Assembly (NCBI GenBank): GCA_964406445.1
Contig: CAYORU010000015.1
Span: forward strand, 1 to 64,000
Length of the DNA: 64,000 nucleotides
Source of the DNA: SG8-30 sp964406445
GTDB lineage: Bacteria; Pseudomonadota; Gammaproteobacteria; Steroidobacterales; Steroidobacteraceae
Reading direction: 5' to 3'
Of this stretch, positions 8,386 through 18,050 are shown piece by piece (position 1 is the first letter of the stretch; each line of letters opens with the position of its first letter). The notes beneath the pieces are model-generated. The model was given only the letters and a program-made list of their open reading frames with translations, made no database searches and was not told the origin of the DNA. A program made the position numbers and the translations under genes.

Positions 8386-9150
8386 ATGGCGCTCGGCTTC
8401 GAGGTCGTGACGCTGTTTCCGGAGTTCATCCGGCAGGCGCTGCGGGTGGGGGTGGTCGGGCGGGCGGTCGAGCGCGGGCTCGCGGTCGTCGGGACGGTGG
8501 ATCCCAGGGACTTCGCGAGCGACGCGCACCGGACCGTGGACGATCGCCCCTATGGCGGCGGTCCGGGAATGGTGATGAAGCCCGAGCCCCTGTGGGCCGC
8601 CCTCGAGGCGGCGCGGGCGAGGGCCCCGGCAGGCGCGCCGGTGATTCACCTGAGCGCGCAGGGCCGGCCGTTCGACCAGCGTGAAGCGGGACGGCTCGCT
8701 GCGTCGGCCGGGGCGGTGCTGGTGGCAGGGCGGTACGAGGGCGTGGACCAGCGGCTGCTCGACGCCGCGGTGGACGAGGAGTGGTCCATCGGCGACTACG
8801 TGCTGTCCGGCGGCGAGCTGCCGGCGCTCGTGGTGATCGACGCCGCGGTGCGGCTGCTGCCCGGGGCGCTCGGCGACGACGCCTCCTCCGCGGAGGAGTC
8901 GTTCGCGGACGGGCTGCTCGACTGGCCGCAGTACACGCGGCCCGAGGCTTGGCGCGGCCGCCGGGTGCCCGAGGTGCTGGCGAGCGGCAACCATGCGGCG
9001 ATCGCGCGCTGGCGGCTCAAGGAGGCGCTGGGGCGCACCTGGCGACGGCGGCCCGACCTGGTCGGGCGGCGCGGGCTGGCGGAGGCGGAGCGCAGGCTCC
9101 TCGAGGAATACTGCGCCGAGGCGGGCATCGAGCCGCCGGGCGGCGGATGA
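8386..9150 (+). CDS. trmD: tRNA (guanine-37-N1)-methyltransferase TrmD
   Basis: SPOUT-class methyltransferase that makes m1G37 in tRNAs reading CNN codons, which prevents +1 frameshifting. The 254-residue protein contains FEVVTLFPEF at the start, the DDRPYGGGPGM loop, AGRYEGVDQR and the trefoil-knot SAM-binding segment YVLSGGELPA. The C-terminal domain carries WRGRRVPEVL and HAAIARWR. Length and motifs are typical. It lies between rimM and rplS as in other proteobacteria. Confidence 0.98.
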   Translation: MALGFEVVTLFPEFIRQALRVGVVGRAVERGLAVVGTVDPRDFASDAHRTVDDRPYGGGPGMVMKPEPLWAALEAARARAPAGAPVIHLSAQGRPFDQREAGRLAASAGAVLVAGRYEGVDQRLLDAAVDEEWSIGDYVLSGGELPALVVIDAAVRLLPGALGDDASSAEESFADGLLDWPQYTRPEAWRGRRVPEVLASGNHAAIARWRLKEALGRTWRRRPDLVGRRGLAEAERRLLEEYCAEAGIEPPGGG

Positions 9151-9167
9151 GGCGGATCGGTACACTG

Positions 9168-9179
9168 GGTTTCGAAACC
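9168..9179. repeat. 12-bp perfect palindrome before rplS
   Basis: GGTTTCGAAACC, perfectly self-complementary, 14 bp before the rplS ATG. A TACACT hexamer (9161-9166) lies just ahead. It could be a protein-binding site or a small mRNA hairpin controlling L19; nothing else supports either. Confidence 0.3.
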
Positions 9180-9193
9180 GGCAGGACACGGCC

Positions 9194-9544
9194 ATGAACA
9201 AGATCATTCAGGACATCAACGCGCGGCAGATGAACAAGGAGATCCCGGATTTTTCCCCCGGCGATACCGTGGTCGTGCAGGTCAAGGTGAAGGAAGGCGA
9301 CCGCGAGCGCGTGCAGGCCTACGAAGGCGTCGTGATCGCGATCTCCAACCGCGGCCTGAACAGCTCGTTCACCGTCCGCAAGATCTCGCACGGCGAGGGC
9401 GTGGAGCGCGTCTTCCAGACCTACAGCCCCGCGATCTCGGACATCCAGCTGAAGCGCCGTGGCAATGTGCGCCGCGCCAAGCTGTACTACCTCCGCGACC
9501 GGTCCGGCAAGGCGGCGCGCATCGAGGAGAAGCTCGGCGCCTGA
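9194..9544 (+). CDS. rplS: 50S ribosomal protein L19 (bL19)
   Basis: Large-subunit protein at the 30S-50S interface. The 116-residue product begins MNKIIQDINARQM and carries the bL19 signature region FSPGDTVVVQVKVKEGDRER, YEGVVIA, ISHGEGVERVFQTYSP and the basic tail RRAKLYYLRDRSGKAARIEEKL. The start is the ATG at 9194, since the open frame upstream (from 8993) overlaps trmD and has no similarity to the family. Last gene of the translation operon, with sppA following after 17 bp. Confidence 0.98.
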   Translation: MNKIIQDINARQMNKEIPDFSPGDTVVVQVKVKEGDRERVQAYEGVVIAISNRGLNSSFTVRKISHGEGVERVFQTYSPAISDIQLKRRGNVRRAKLYYLRDRSGKAARIEEKLGA

Positions 9545-9561
9545 GGCCGGCCTGACCGCGC

Positions 9562-11397
9562 ATGCGGCTCATCGGAAGAGTGCTGCGGGGCGTCTGGCAC
9601 GTGCTGGACGGGGTGCGCAAGGTGCTGCACCTCGTCCTGCTCCTGTTCATCTTCGCCATCGTCCTGATGGCCCTGCGCGGTTCGGTGCCCTACCTGCCGC
9701 GCGAGGCGGCGCTCGTGCTCGCGCCCCAGGGAGACCTCGTCGAGGAGCTCAGCGGGGATCCGCTCGACCGGGCGATCAGCCGCGCCATGGGCGAGGACCG
9801 GCCCGAGACGCGCCTGCACGACCTCGTCGAGGTGATCGACGCCGCGGCGGAGGACGGCCGCGTCAAGGCGCTGGTGCTCGACCTCGGCGGTCTCGAGGGC
9901 GCGGGACTGCCCAAGCTGCAGGATGTCGCGGCGGCGCTCGGGCGCTTCCGCGACGGCGGCAAGAAGATCTTCGCCTGGGGCAGCGAATTCGACCAGCGGC
10001 AGTACTACCTCGCGGCGCAGGCCGACGAGGTCTACCTCGACCCGTTCGGCTCGGTGCTGGTGCAGGGCTACGGATACTTCCGGCCCTACCTGAAAGGCGC
10101 GGTGGACAAGCTCGGCGTCGAGGTCAACGTGTTCCGCGCCGGGAACTACAAGTCGGCCACGGACACCTTCACCCGCGCCGACATGTCGCCGGAGGATCGG
10201 GAGGAGGCGGGCGTGTGGCTCGCCGCCCTCTGGGAGGCGTGGAAGGCGGACGTCGCCCGGGCCCGCGACCTCGAGCCCGAGGCCCTGCAGGACTACGCGG
10301 ACCGCGCCGCGGAGGACCTCGTCGAGGTCGGCGGCGACCTCGCCCAGTACGCGCTGAATCGCGGCCTCGTCGACGGACTGCTCACCGAGGAGCAGTTCGC
10401 CGAGCGGGTCGCCGAGGTGGCAGGGAGCGACCCGGACACGCACAGCTTCCGCGCGATGGACTGGTCGTCCTACCTCACGGTCCTCCGCTCCGAGCAGGCG
10501 CTGCAGGCCGGGTCGGCGCAGAACGTCGCCGTGGCCGTCGCCGCGGGCGAGATGCTCGACGGCGAGCAGGCGCCCGGCATCGTCGGCGGCGACAGCTTCG
10601 CCGCGCTGCTCAGGGACCTGCGCCACGACGACGAGGTGCAGGCCGTCGTGCTGCGCATCGACAGCCCGGGCGGCAGCATGTACGCGGCCGAGCGGATCCG
10701 CCGCGAGGTCGCGGCGCTGCGGGACGCGGGCAAGCCGGTCGTCGTCTCGATGGGCTCGGTGGCCGCCTCGGCCGGCTACTACATCGCCGCGCCCGCCGAC
10801 CGGATCTACGCCGCGCCGACCACCCTCACCGGGTCGATCGGCGTGTTCCTCGTCTTCCCTACCTTCGAGACGACGCTCGGCAAGCTCGGCATCACGCAGG
10901 ACGGCTTCGGCACGACCGAGCTCGCCGGCGCGTGGCAGCTCGATCGCAAGCTCGACCCCGAGTTCGCGGCCGTGCTCGAGGCCGGCGTGCAGGACGCCTA
11001 CCGAAAGTTCCTCGGGGTCGTCGCCGAGGGCCGCCGGCGGCCGGTCGAGGAGGTCGCCAGCCTCGCGGAGGGCCGCGTGTGGTCCGGCGGCGACGCCCGG
11101 CAGAACGGGCTGGTGGACGAACTCGGCTCGCTCGACGAGGCGATCTCCGCCGCCGCCCGCCTGGCTGGGCTGGGCGAGGACCATGGCGTCGTCTGGGCGC
11201 AGCCGCCGCTCACCTGGCAGGAGGCGCTGGCGCTGCGCATGCGCAGCGCGCTCGGCCGCGGCCTCGACCTGCTCGGCCTGCAGGCACCGACGTTGCCGCT
11301 CACGGCCGCGGCGGCCGTGCCGCGTGACCTGCGCCCGGTGCTCGAGCTCGCGCGCGAGGGCCGGCCGGTCTACTGGTGCCCCTGCCGGGTGCGCTAG
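9562..11397 (+). CDS. sppA: Signal peptide peptidase SppA, 67-kDa type
   Basis: Membrane-anchored serine protease that degrades cleaved signal peptides at the periplasmic face. The 611-residue length is that of the duplicated, proteobacterial SppA. A single N-terminal transmembrane helix (about residues 20-40) is followed by two ClpP-like halves. The Ser/Lys dyad of the family is present: Lys197 in RAGNYKSA in the first half and Ser403 in GSVAASAGYY in the second. The last ten residues contain a CPC motif of unknown significance. It may be read from the rplS operon. It converges on tdh with only 15 bp between stops. Confidence 0.96.
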   Translation: MRLIGRVLRGVWHVLDGVRKVLHLVLLLFIFAIVLMALRGSVPYLPREAALVLAPQGDLVEELSGDPLDRAISRAMGEDRPETRLHDLVEVIDAAAEDGRVKALVLDLGGLEGAGLPKLQDVAAALGRFRDGGKKIFAWGSEFDQRQYYLAAQADEVYLDPFGSVLVQGYGYFRPYLKGAVDKLGVEVNVFRAGNYKSATDTFTRADMSPEDREEAGVWLAALWEAWKADVARARDLEPEALQDYADRAAEDLVEVGGDLAQYALNRGLVDGLLTEEQFAERVAEVAGSDPDTHSFRAMDWSSYLTVLRSEQALQAGSAQNVAVAVAAGEMLDGEQAPGIVGGDSFAALLRDLRHDDEVQAVVLRIDSPGGSMYAAERIRREVAALRDAGKPVVVSMGSVAASAGYYIAAPADRIYAAPTTLTGSIGVFLVFPTFETTLGKLGITQDGFGTTELAGAWQLDRKLDPEFAAVLEAGVQDAYRKFLGVVAEGRRRPVEEVASLAEGRVWSGGDARQNGLVDELGSLDEAISAAARLAGLGEDHGVVWAQPPLTWQEALALRMRSALGRGLDLLGLQAPTLPLTAAAAVPRDLRPVLELAREGRPVYWCPCRVR

Positions 11398-11412
11398 CCC
11401 CCCTGGCCCGCC

Positions 11413-12441
<1,029 letters not shown>

Positions 12442-12448
12442 GTGAACC

Positions 12449-13639
<1,191 letters not shown>

Positions 13640-13668
13640 GCGGCTGTCTCGGCTGCGGCAGGAGCGCG

Positions 13669-13674
13669 ATTATA
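13669..13674 (-). promoter_or_regulatory. Candidate -10 element of kbl-tdh
   Basis: TATAAT on the minus strand, 30 bp ahead of the kbl ATG. It is one of two perfect -10 hexamers facing apart in the 98-bp kbl/hslR gap. No convincing -35 is seen. Confidence 0.45.
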
Positions 13675-13697
13675 CCGCCCGCCCCGGCGCCCCCTCC

Positions 13698-13703
13698 TAT
13701 AAT
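13698..13703 (+). promoter_or_regulatory. Candidate -10 element of hslR
   Basis: TATAAT followed by CCGGCTGG, 34 bp before the hslR ATG and 23 bp from the divergent kbl -10. The -35 regions of the two promoters would overlap the opposing transcript, so mutual interference is possible. Confidence 0.45.
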
Positions 13704-13737
13704 CCGGCTGGTTTTCCGGATCCGGAGTCCAGCGCCG

Positions 13738-14163
13738 ATGGGCAGAGGCAGCGCGCCGCAGGCGCCGGAGGGCGAGGCCGGCCTCGATCCGCAACGCCTC
13801 GACCGGTGGCTGTGGTGCGCGCGCTTCTACCGCAGCCGCTCGCAGGCCGCCGAGGCCGTCGCGGGAGGACGCGTGCACGTGAACGGGGTCCGGGTCAAGG
13901 CCGCGCACAGGGTCAGGCCGGGCGACCGGCTGTCGCTGTCGCTCGGATCCCGCGAGGTGGAGGTGCAGGTGCTGGCGCCCCTCTCGCGCCGCGGCCCCGC
14001 AACCGAGGCGCGGGCTGCCTACGAAGAGACGATCGAGAGTCGCGCGCTGGGCGAGCGGCTCGCCGCGCAGCGCCGCGTCGCGGCGCTCGCGCCGCGGCCG
14101 GCCGGTCGGCCGGACAAGCACGAACGGCGCGAGCTTCGGCGCCTGCACCGGGGAGACGATTGA
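13738..14163 (+). CDS. hslR: S4-domain RNA-binding heat shock protein Hsp15 family
   Basis: Small basic protein of the Hsp15 family, which binds stalled 50S subunits carrying peptidyl-tRNA. The 141-residue product has an S4 RNA-binding domain at about 18-80, with RLDRWLWCARFYRSRSQA, GGRVHVNGVRVK and RPGDRLSL as the diagnostic pieces. A basic, Arg-rich C-terminal tail follows. An acidic N-terminal extension of about 15 residues precedes the domain. The ATG at 13738 is chosen because the upstream frame would overlap kbl on the other strand. It overlaps the next gene by one base (TGATG). Confidence 0.93.
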   Translation: MGRGSAPQAPEGEAGLDPQRLDRWLWCARFYRSRSQAAEAVAGGRVHVNGVRVKAAHRVRPGDRLSLSLGSREVEVQVLAPLSRRGPATEARAAYEETIESRALGERLAAQRRVAALAPRPAGRPDKHERRELRRLHRGDD

Positions 14164-14519
14164 TGCCACGCCTCATCCAGCGCCCGACCGTGGTCGCAGC
14201 CGCGGGCAGCAAGCCCAAGCGGATCGAGGAGTTCGTCGGGCGCGTCAACAGCGGCGAGCCCGCCGTGAGCATCGCGCGCATGACGAGTCCCGCCGGCTGG
14301 GTCGAGCCGGGGCAGCGGCCCGAGTTCGACGAGTACACGCTGGTGCTGGAGGGCTGCCTGCGCGTCGAGAGCGAGGCCGGCGCCCTCGAGGTGCAGGCCG
14401 GCCAGGCGGTGCACGCCGCGGCCGGCGAGTGGGTGCGCTACTCGACGCCCGCCGGCGCGACCTACGTCGCGGTCTGCCTGCCGGCGTTCTCGCCGACCAC
14501 CGTGCACCGGGACGCCTGA
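14163..14519 (+). CDS. Small cupin-domain protein
   Basis: Single-domain cupin of 118 residues and unknown function. Most of the protein is one beta barrel. The first cupin motif is degenerate (PGQRPEFDEYTLVLEGCLRVE), keeping the Glu but not the usual His pair. The second motif (VQAGQAVHAAAGEWVRYSTP) retains one His. It resembles ethanolamine-utilisation-like or general storage-type cupins, but metal binding is uncertain. It starts inside the hslR stop codon and ends 3 bp before the queuosine-precursor transporter gene, so the three are likely one transcript. Confidence 0.8.
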   Translation: MPRLIQRPTVVAAAGSKPKRIEEFVGRVNSGEPAVSIARMTSPAGWVEPGQRPEFDEYTLVLEGCLRVESEAGALEVQAGQAVHAAAGEWVRYSTPAGATYVAVCLPAFSPTTVHRDA

Positions 14520-14522
14520 GCC

Positions 14523-15290
14523 GTGTCGAGCCTCTCGAGCCGCCCGACCCGGCTGTTCGTGTTCCTGGCCGGCCTGTTCCTGACCAACGCGCTGATGGCG
14601 GAGTTCATTGGCGTCAAGATCTTCGCGCTGGAGGACACGCTCGGCCTGCCGCCGTTCGACTGGCGGCTGTTCGGCCAGACCGGCTCGTTGTCCTTCACCG
14701 CGGGCGTGATGCTCTGGCCGGTCGTGTTCATCATGACCGACGTCATCAACGAGTACTTCGGCGTCCGCGGCGTGCGGTTCATCTCGTGGCTGGCGGTGGG
14801 CTTCATCGTCTATGCGTTCGCCTTCGCCTTCCTCGCCATCGAACTCGCGCCGGCGTCCTGGTGGGTCACCGTCGCCGAGTCCCGCGGCGTGCCCGACATG
14901 CAGGCGGCCTTCGCCAACGTGTTCGGCCAGGGGCTGTGGACGATCGGCGGATCCGTCACGGCGTTCCTGATCGGCCAGCTGATCGACGTCGCGATCTTCC
15001 AGCGGATCCGCCGGCTGACGGGCGAGCGCTGGATCTGGCTGCGGGCCACGGGCTCGACCGCCGTCTCGCAGCTGGTGGACAGCTTCGTGGTGCTCTACAT
15101 CGCCTTCGTGCTCGGGCCCCAGCAGTGGCCCATCGACCTGTTCCTGGCGGTGGGCACGGTCAACTACGGCTACAAGATGCTGGCGGCCATCGCGCTGATC
15201 CCGCTCATCTACCTCGGGCGGCGGCTGATCGAGCGCTACCTGGGGACGGCGGAGTCGGACAGGCTCAAGGCGGAGGCGGCGGGCGGCTGA
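14523..15290 (+). CDS. Queuosine precursor transporter (YhhQ/VUT family)
   Basis: Inner-membrane protein of the DUF165 family, whose members take up the 7-cyano/7-aminomethyl-7-deazaguanine precursors of queuosine. The 255-residue protein has about six hydrophobic segments. Diagnostic stretches are the NALMAEFIGVKIF segment, the conserved MTDVINEYFGVRGVRF loop, and a C-terminal VSQLVDSFVVLYIAF to NYGYKMLAAIALIP region. Start is a GTG at 14523, four bases after the cupin stop. No queuosine biosynthesis gene lies nearby. It converges with the MFS gene across 33 bp of GC-rich sequence containing a doubled CCGGTCA. Confidence 0.92.
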   Translation: MSSLSSRPTRLFVFLAGLFLTNALMAEFIGVKIFALEDTLGLPPFDWRLFGQTGSLSFTAGVMLWPVVFIMTDVINEYFGVRGVRFISWLAVGFIVYAFAFAFLAIELAPASWWVTVAESRGVPDMQAAFANVFGQGLWTIGGSVTAFLIGQLIDVAIFQRIRRLTGERWIWLRATGSTAVSQLVDSFVVLYIAFVLGPQQWPIDLFLAVGTVNYGYKMLAAIALIPLIYLGRRLIERYLGTAESDRLKAEAAGG

Positions 15291-15323
15291 CCGGTCACCG
15301 GTCACCGCCGGCGCGCGTCTCCG

Positions 15324-16688
15324 TCACTCCAGGGCCTTGCCCTCGGTCTCGGGCAGGAACAGGGCCGCGACGAAGGTGCAGCCGAGGAAGGCCGAGATCA
15401 GCGAGACCGTCCGCAGGAAGCTGCTGCTCTCCAGCGTGGCGCCGATCGCGACCGGCGCCAACGCGTTGGCGACGCGCTGCATGGTCACGCCCCAGGCCAC
15501 CCCCATGCCGCGCAGGCGCGTGTCGTAGATCTCGGCCAGCCAGGTGTTCCAGACCCCCCAGGCGCCGAGGCTGAAGAACGACAGGGTGAAGTTCCAGAAG
15601 TACATCTCGCCGCGGGTCGCGGAGCCCGCGAACGCGAAGCCGGCGATGGCCGCGACCAGCACGAACGCCGTCATCGTCCGCTTGCGGCCGAAGCGGCCGG
15701 TCAGGTAGCTGGCGGCGAGATAGCCGGGAAACATGAACAGCGCCGAGACCGCGATGAAGCCGAGTCCCTCGGGCGCGCTGAGCCCGCGCTGCGCGAGCAG
15801 CGCGGGCATCCAGGTCGCAAGCGCCCAGTATCCCCAGGCAAAGCAGAAGTTGACGACCATCTGCAGCAGCGTGAGCCTCAGGACCGGTCCCCGGAACAGC
15901 GCCGCGAACGGCTCGCTGCGGCCGGTCCCGGCCGGCGGCGGCAGGGTGCTCGCCGAGATCCTGCCGCGCGACAGCCGGCCGATCACCGTCGCCGCCTCGG
16001 CGTGGCGGCCGCGCGTGGCCAGCCAGTAGGGCGACTCCGGGACCAGGCGATGGATCGCGACGGCCCACAGCAGCGATACCGAGCTCAGCCCGATCACGGC
16101 GCGCCAGCCGGCGTCGGCCAGCGCCGCGGTAACGCCGACCGCGACCAGCAGTCCGACCGGCCAGCCGGCCGAGAGGTAGACGGTGGCGCGCCCGCGCAGC
16201 CGCGCCGGCACCAGTTCCTCGAAGTACGGGAAGGTCACGACCAGCGCGCCCGCCAGGGCGACGCCGCCGGCGAAGCGCAGCCACCAGAGCACCTCGAAGG
16301 AGGGCGCGAAGGCCGACAGCAGCGGGATCGGCGCGTACAGCGCGAGGCTCGCGACCGCGCAGGTCCTGCGGCCGAGGCTGCCGCTCAGGCGGCCCCACAG
16401 CAGCGCGCCGGGGATCATGCCGAGGAACAGCGAGCCGATCAGCGATCCGGTCTGGCGTGTGTCGAGCCCCCATTCGGCGGCGATCGCCCCGGCGTTCAGG
16501 ACCAGGATCATCATCTCCCAGGACTCGAACACGAACGCGCCGAACAGCACGCTGCCCGCAGTCCAGTGCGAACCGGTCAGCGGCATTGCCTGGAACCAGT
16601 CGCCGACCGGGCGGGGGCCGCCCGTCGCGTCCGGCGGCGCGGGTTCGCGGTCCGGCCCGAGCCGCCCGGCTTGCGGATCCGGTTTCAC
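15324..16688 (-). CDS. MFS transporter, sugar/aromatic-acid porter type
   Basis: Twelve-helix major facilitator importer, 454 residues, in the inner membrane. The loop 2-3 motif GRLSGSLGRRT, the PESPYWL sequence after helix 6, TGRFGRKRT in the second half and PETEGKALE at the C-terminus place it in the PF00083 sugar/aromatic-acid porter branch. The start is GTG at 16688, which overlaps the cyclophilin stop as GTGA. The longer frame to 16934 would run through that gene and is Arg/Ala-rich noise. As third gene of the XRE-regulator arm it may import the compound that the facing TonB receptor and hydantoinase genes handle (inference). Confidence 0.92.
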   Translation of the reverse strand: MKPDPQAGRLGPDREPAPPDATGGPRPVGDWFQAMPLTGSHWTAGSVLFGAFVFESWEMMILVLNAGAIAAEWGLDTRQTGSLIGSLFLGMIPGALLWGRLSGSLGRRTCAVASLALYAPIPLLSAFAPSFEVLWWLRFAGGVALAGALVVTFPYFEELVPARLRGRATVYLSAGWPVGLLVAVGVTAALADAGWRAVIGLSSVSLLWAVAIHRLVPESPYWLATRGRHAEAATVIGRLSRGRISASTLPPPAGTGRSEPFAALFRGPVLRLTLLQMVVNFCFAWGYWALATWMPALLAQRGLSAPEGLGFIAVSALFMFPGYLAASYLTGRFGRKRTMTAFVLVAAIAGFAFAGSATRGEMYFWNFTLSFFSLGAWGVWNTWLAEIYDTRLRGMGVAWGVTMQRVANALAPVAIGATLESSSFLRTVSLISAFLGCTFVAALFLPETEGKALE

Positions 16689-17209
16689 CCGGCAGTCTCC
16701 ATCACGGCGATGCTCGTGATCGGGATCGGCCTCGCGAGCAGCTCGGTGGTCTCGGCGAGCGCATAGGCGGCCTCGACGGCCTGGAAACCGCCGACCACGC
16801 GGCCGAAGGCCGCGAAGCCGCGGCCGTCGGGCTGGCGCCGCCCGCCGAAGTCGAGCTCCGGCTCGTCGCGCATGCAGATGAAGAAGCTGCCGTAGAGCTC
16901 GTCCAGCTCGAAGCGTGCCGCCGAAACGGTCCATCGGCGGTGGCGCAATCCCGTGACTTCCGTGCCTTCGTGCGGAATCGCATGCCGCGGGCTCTCGAAG
17001 GCGGGCATCGGGCCGAGCTGCACGACGTGGATCGGGCAGCAGTCGTCCGCCGCGTGATTGGCTTCCGAGACGATCCTGTAGATCGCCGCCGAGTCGAGGG
17101 CGCCGCGTCGCACGAGATCGCAGAAGTACCGGCAGGTGCGGGGCGCGGCGCGCGTCTCGAGAGCCACTTCGAAGGTCCCGAGGCGCGATTCTACGCGGAG
17201 CTGGCTCAC
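16685..17209 (-). CDS. Divergent cyclophilin-type peptidyl-prolyl isomerase
   Basis: Cyclophilin-fold protein of 174 residues, probably cytoplasmic (no signal peptide). Recognisable strands are LGTFEVALETRAAPRTCRYF at the N-terminus, IYRIV with the catalytic-type Arg, GSFFICMRDEPELDF, and FAAFGRVVGGFQAVEA. The usual Trp/His active-site region is replaced, and an odd AADDCCPIHVVQLG segment with two adjacent Cys follows the Arg. Isomerase activity is therefore doubtful. The start is GTG at 17209, 11 bases after an AGGAG; the frame further upstream overlaps the regulator gene. It sits between the XRE-cupin regulator and the MFS gene in one operon. Confidence 0.8.
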   Translation of the reverse strand: MSQLRVESRLGTFEVALETRAAPRTCRYFCDLVRRGALDSAAIYRIVSEANHAADDCCPIHVVQLGPMPAFESPRHAIPHEGTEVTGLRHRRWTVSAARFELDELYGSFFICMRDEPELDFGGRRQPDGRGFAAFGRVVGGFQAVEAAYALAETTELLARPIPITSIAVMETAG

Positions 17210-17246
17210 TGGCCCGTGGACTCCTGCCGCGCCTGCAGCCGCCGCG

Positions 17247-17846
17247 TCAGTCCCGACCGTCGTCGGGGCTCGTGGGGAAGAGCACCGGCGTGCCGACCCA
17301 CAGCAGTTTCGCAACGCGCCTGCTCTTGTTCATCACCGAGTGATCTACCTGTGTGTTGTGGTGCGCGCTGTCCCCCTTGCGCAGCGTGAAGACTTCGTCG
17401 CCGATGGTCTGCTCGACCTCGCCCTCGAGCACGTAGAAGAAGTCCTCGCCCTCCTCGCGATGCACGACCGGCAGCGCGGTGGCGGGCGGGATCTCCATGA
17501 GCAGCGCGTTCATCCGCTGGTTGCGGATCTGCGCGTCTAGGCGCCGGTAACGGACCGGCGAGTCGATCTCGATGAACTCCGGCTCGTCGGCCCGCCGCAC
17601 GAGGCTGGTCGCGGCGGGTGGCGTGATGAAGTAGTGGATGTCGGTATCCAGCGCCTTGGCGAGGTTGATCAGCGACACGATCGAGGGCGTCGCCTTGCCG
17701 CGCTCGACCTGCGAGATGAACGCGGCAGACAGCCCGGAGCGATCGGCGATCTCCTGCAGCGTCAGGCCGCACTCGCTGCGGCGGGCCTTCAGCAGGCTGC
17801 CGATGGTGCGTTTGACGGTGTTCTGCTTCCTCGTCGAGCCGATCAT
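17247..17846 (-). CDS. XRE-family transcriptional regulator with C-terminal cupin
   Basis: DNA-binding regulator of 199 residues. The helix-turn-helix domain occupies about residues 14-70, with LTLQEIADRSGLSAAFISQVERG as the typical XRE core. A cupin sensor domain follows (about 105-185) with VVHREEGEDFFYVLEGEVE and KGDSAHHNTQVDHSV. Proteins of this design commonly regulate adjacent catabolic or transport genes and bind a small ligand in the cupin. It is transcribed away from the TonB receptor gene across an AT-rich 204-bp gap, and a good sigma-70 promoter lies 48 bp upstream. It is the likely local regulator of both arms of the module. Confidence 0.93.
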   Translation of the reverse strand: MIGSTRKQNTVKRTIGSLLKARRSECGLTLQEIADRSGLSAAFISQVERGKATPSIVSLINLAKALDTDIHYFITPPAATSLVRRADEPEFIEIDSPVRYRRLDAQIRNQRMNALLMEIPPATALPVVHREEGEDFFYVLEGEVEQTIGDEVFTLRKGDSAHHNTQVDHSVMNKSRRVAKLLWVGTPVLFPTSPDDGRD

Positions 17847-17893
17847 CTGTCGTCCCTGCGCGCACGCGGCGCTTGGCTGCTCCGACCGGCGCA

Positions 17894-17921
17894 ATTCTAA
17901 TGCCCGAGAAGCGTTTGTCAA
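17894..17921 (-). promoter_or_regulatory. Promoter of the XRE-cupin regulator
   Basis: On the minus strand a perfect TTGACA (17921-17916) and TAGAAT (17899-17894) are separated by 16 bp, 48 bp ahead of the ATG. It is one of the best sigma-70 promoters in the window. Confidence 0.65.
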
Positions 17922-17954
17922 AAAAGTTGAAAAAGTAAAAAAATAAAGTACAGT
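17920..17954 (+). promoter_or_regulatory. AT-rich control region with phased A-tracts and candidate TonB-receptor promoter
   Basis: Three A-runs (17920-17925, 17930-17934, 17937-17943) are centred about 8-10 bp apart, and an AAAGT motif recurs three times. This is exceptional in a 70 percent GC background and predicts intrinsic curvature. A candidate promoter for the receptor gene, TTGAAA (17927-17932) and TACAGT (17949-17954) with a 16-bp spacer, is embedded. The remaining 96 bp to the receptor ATG form a long leader with a GGAGGAG ribosome-binding site. Confidence 0.5.
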
Positions 17955-18050
17955 CGAGTTCGTAAACAGGGCCCTGTCCGGTCTTCCCGGGCGGGCGCAG
18001 GGGTCGGCAAGTCGCAATCTGGCGCGGCAGCGCGCTTTCGGGAGGAGACC

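Noticed and set aside
15291..15310. Doubled CCGGTCA between the queuosine transporter and MFS genes as a terminator or att site
   Set aside because: It is only a short tandem of seven bases in GC-rich sequence, without stem-loop or T-run, and no mobile gene is near.
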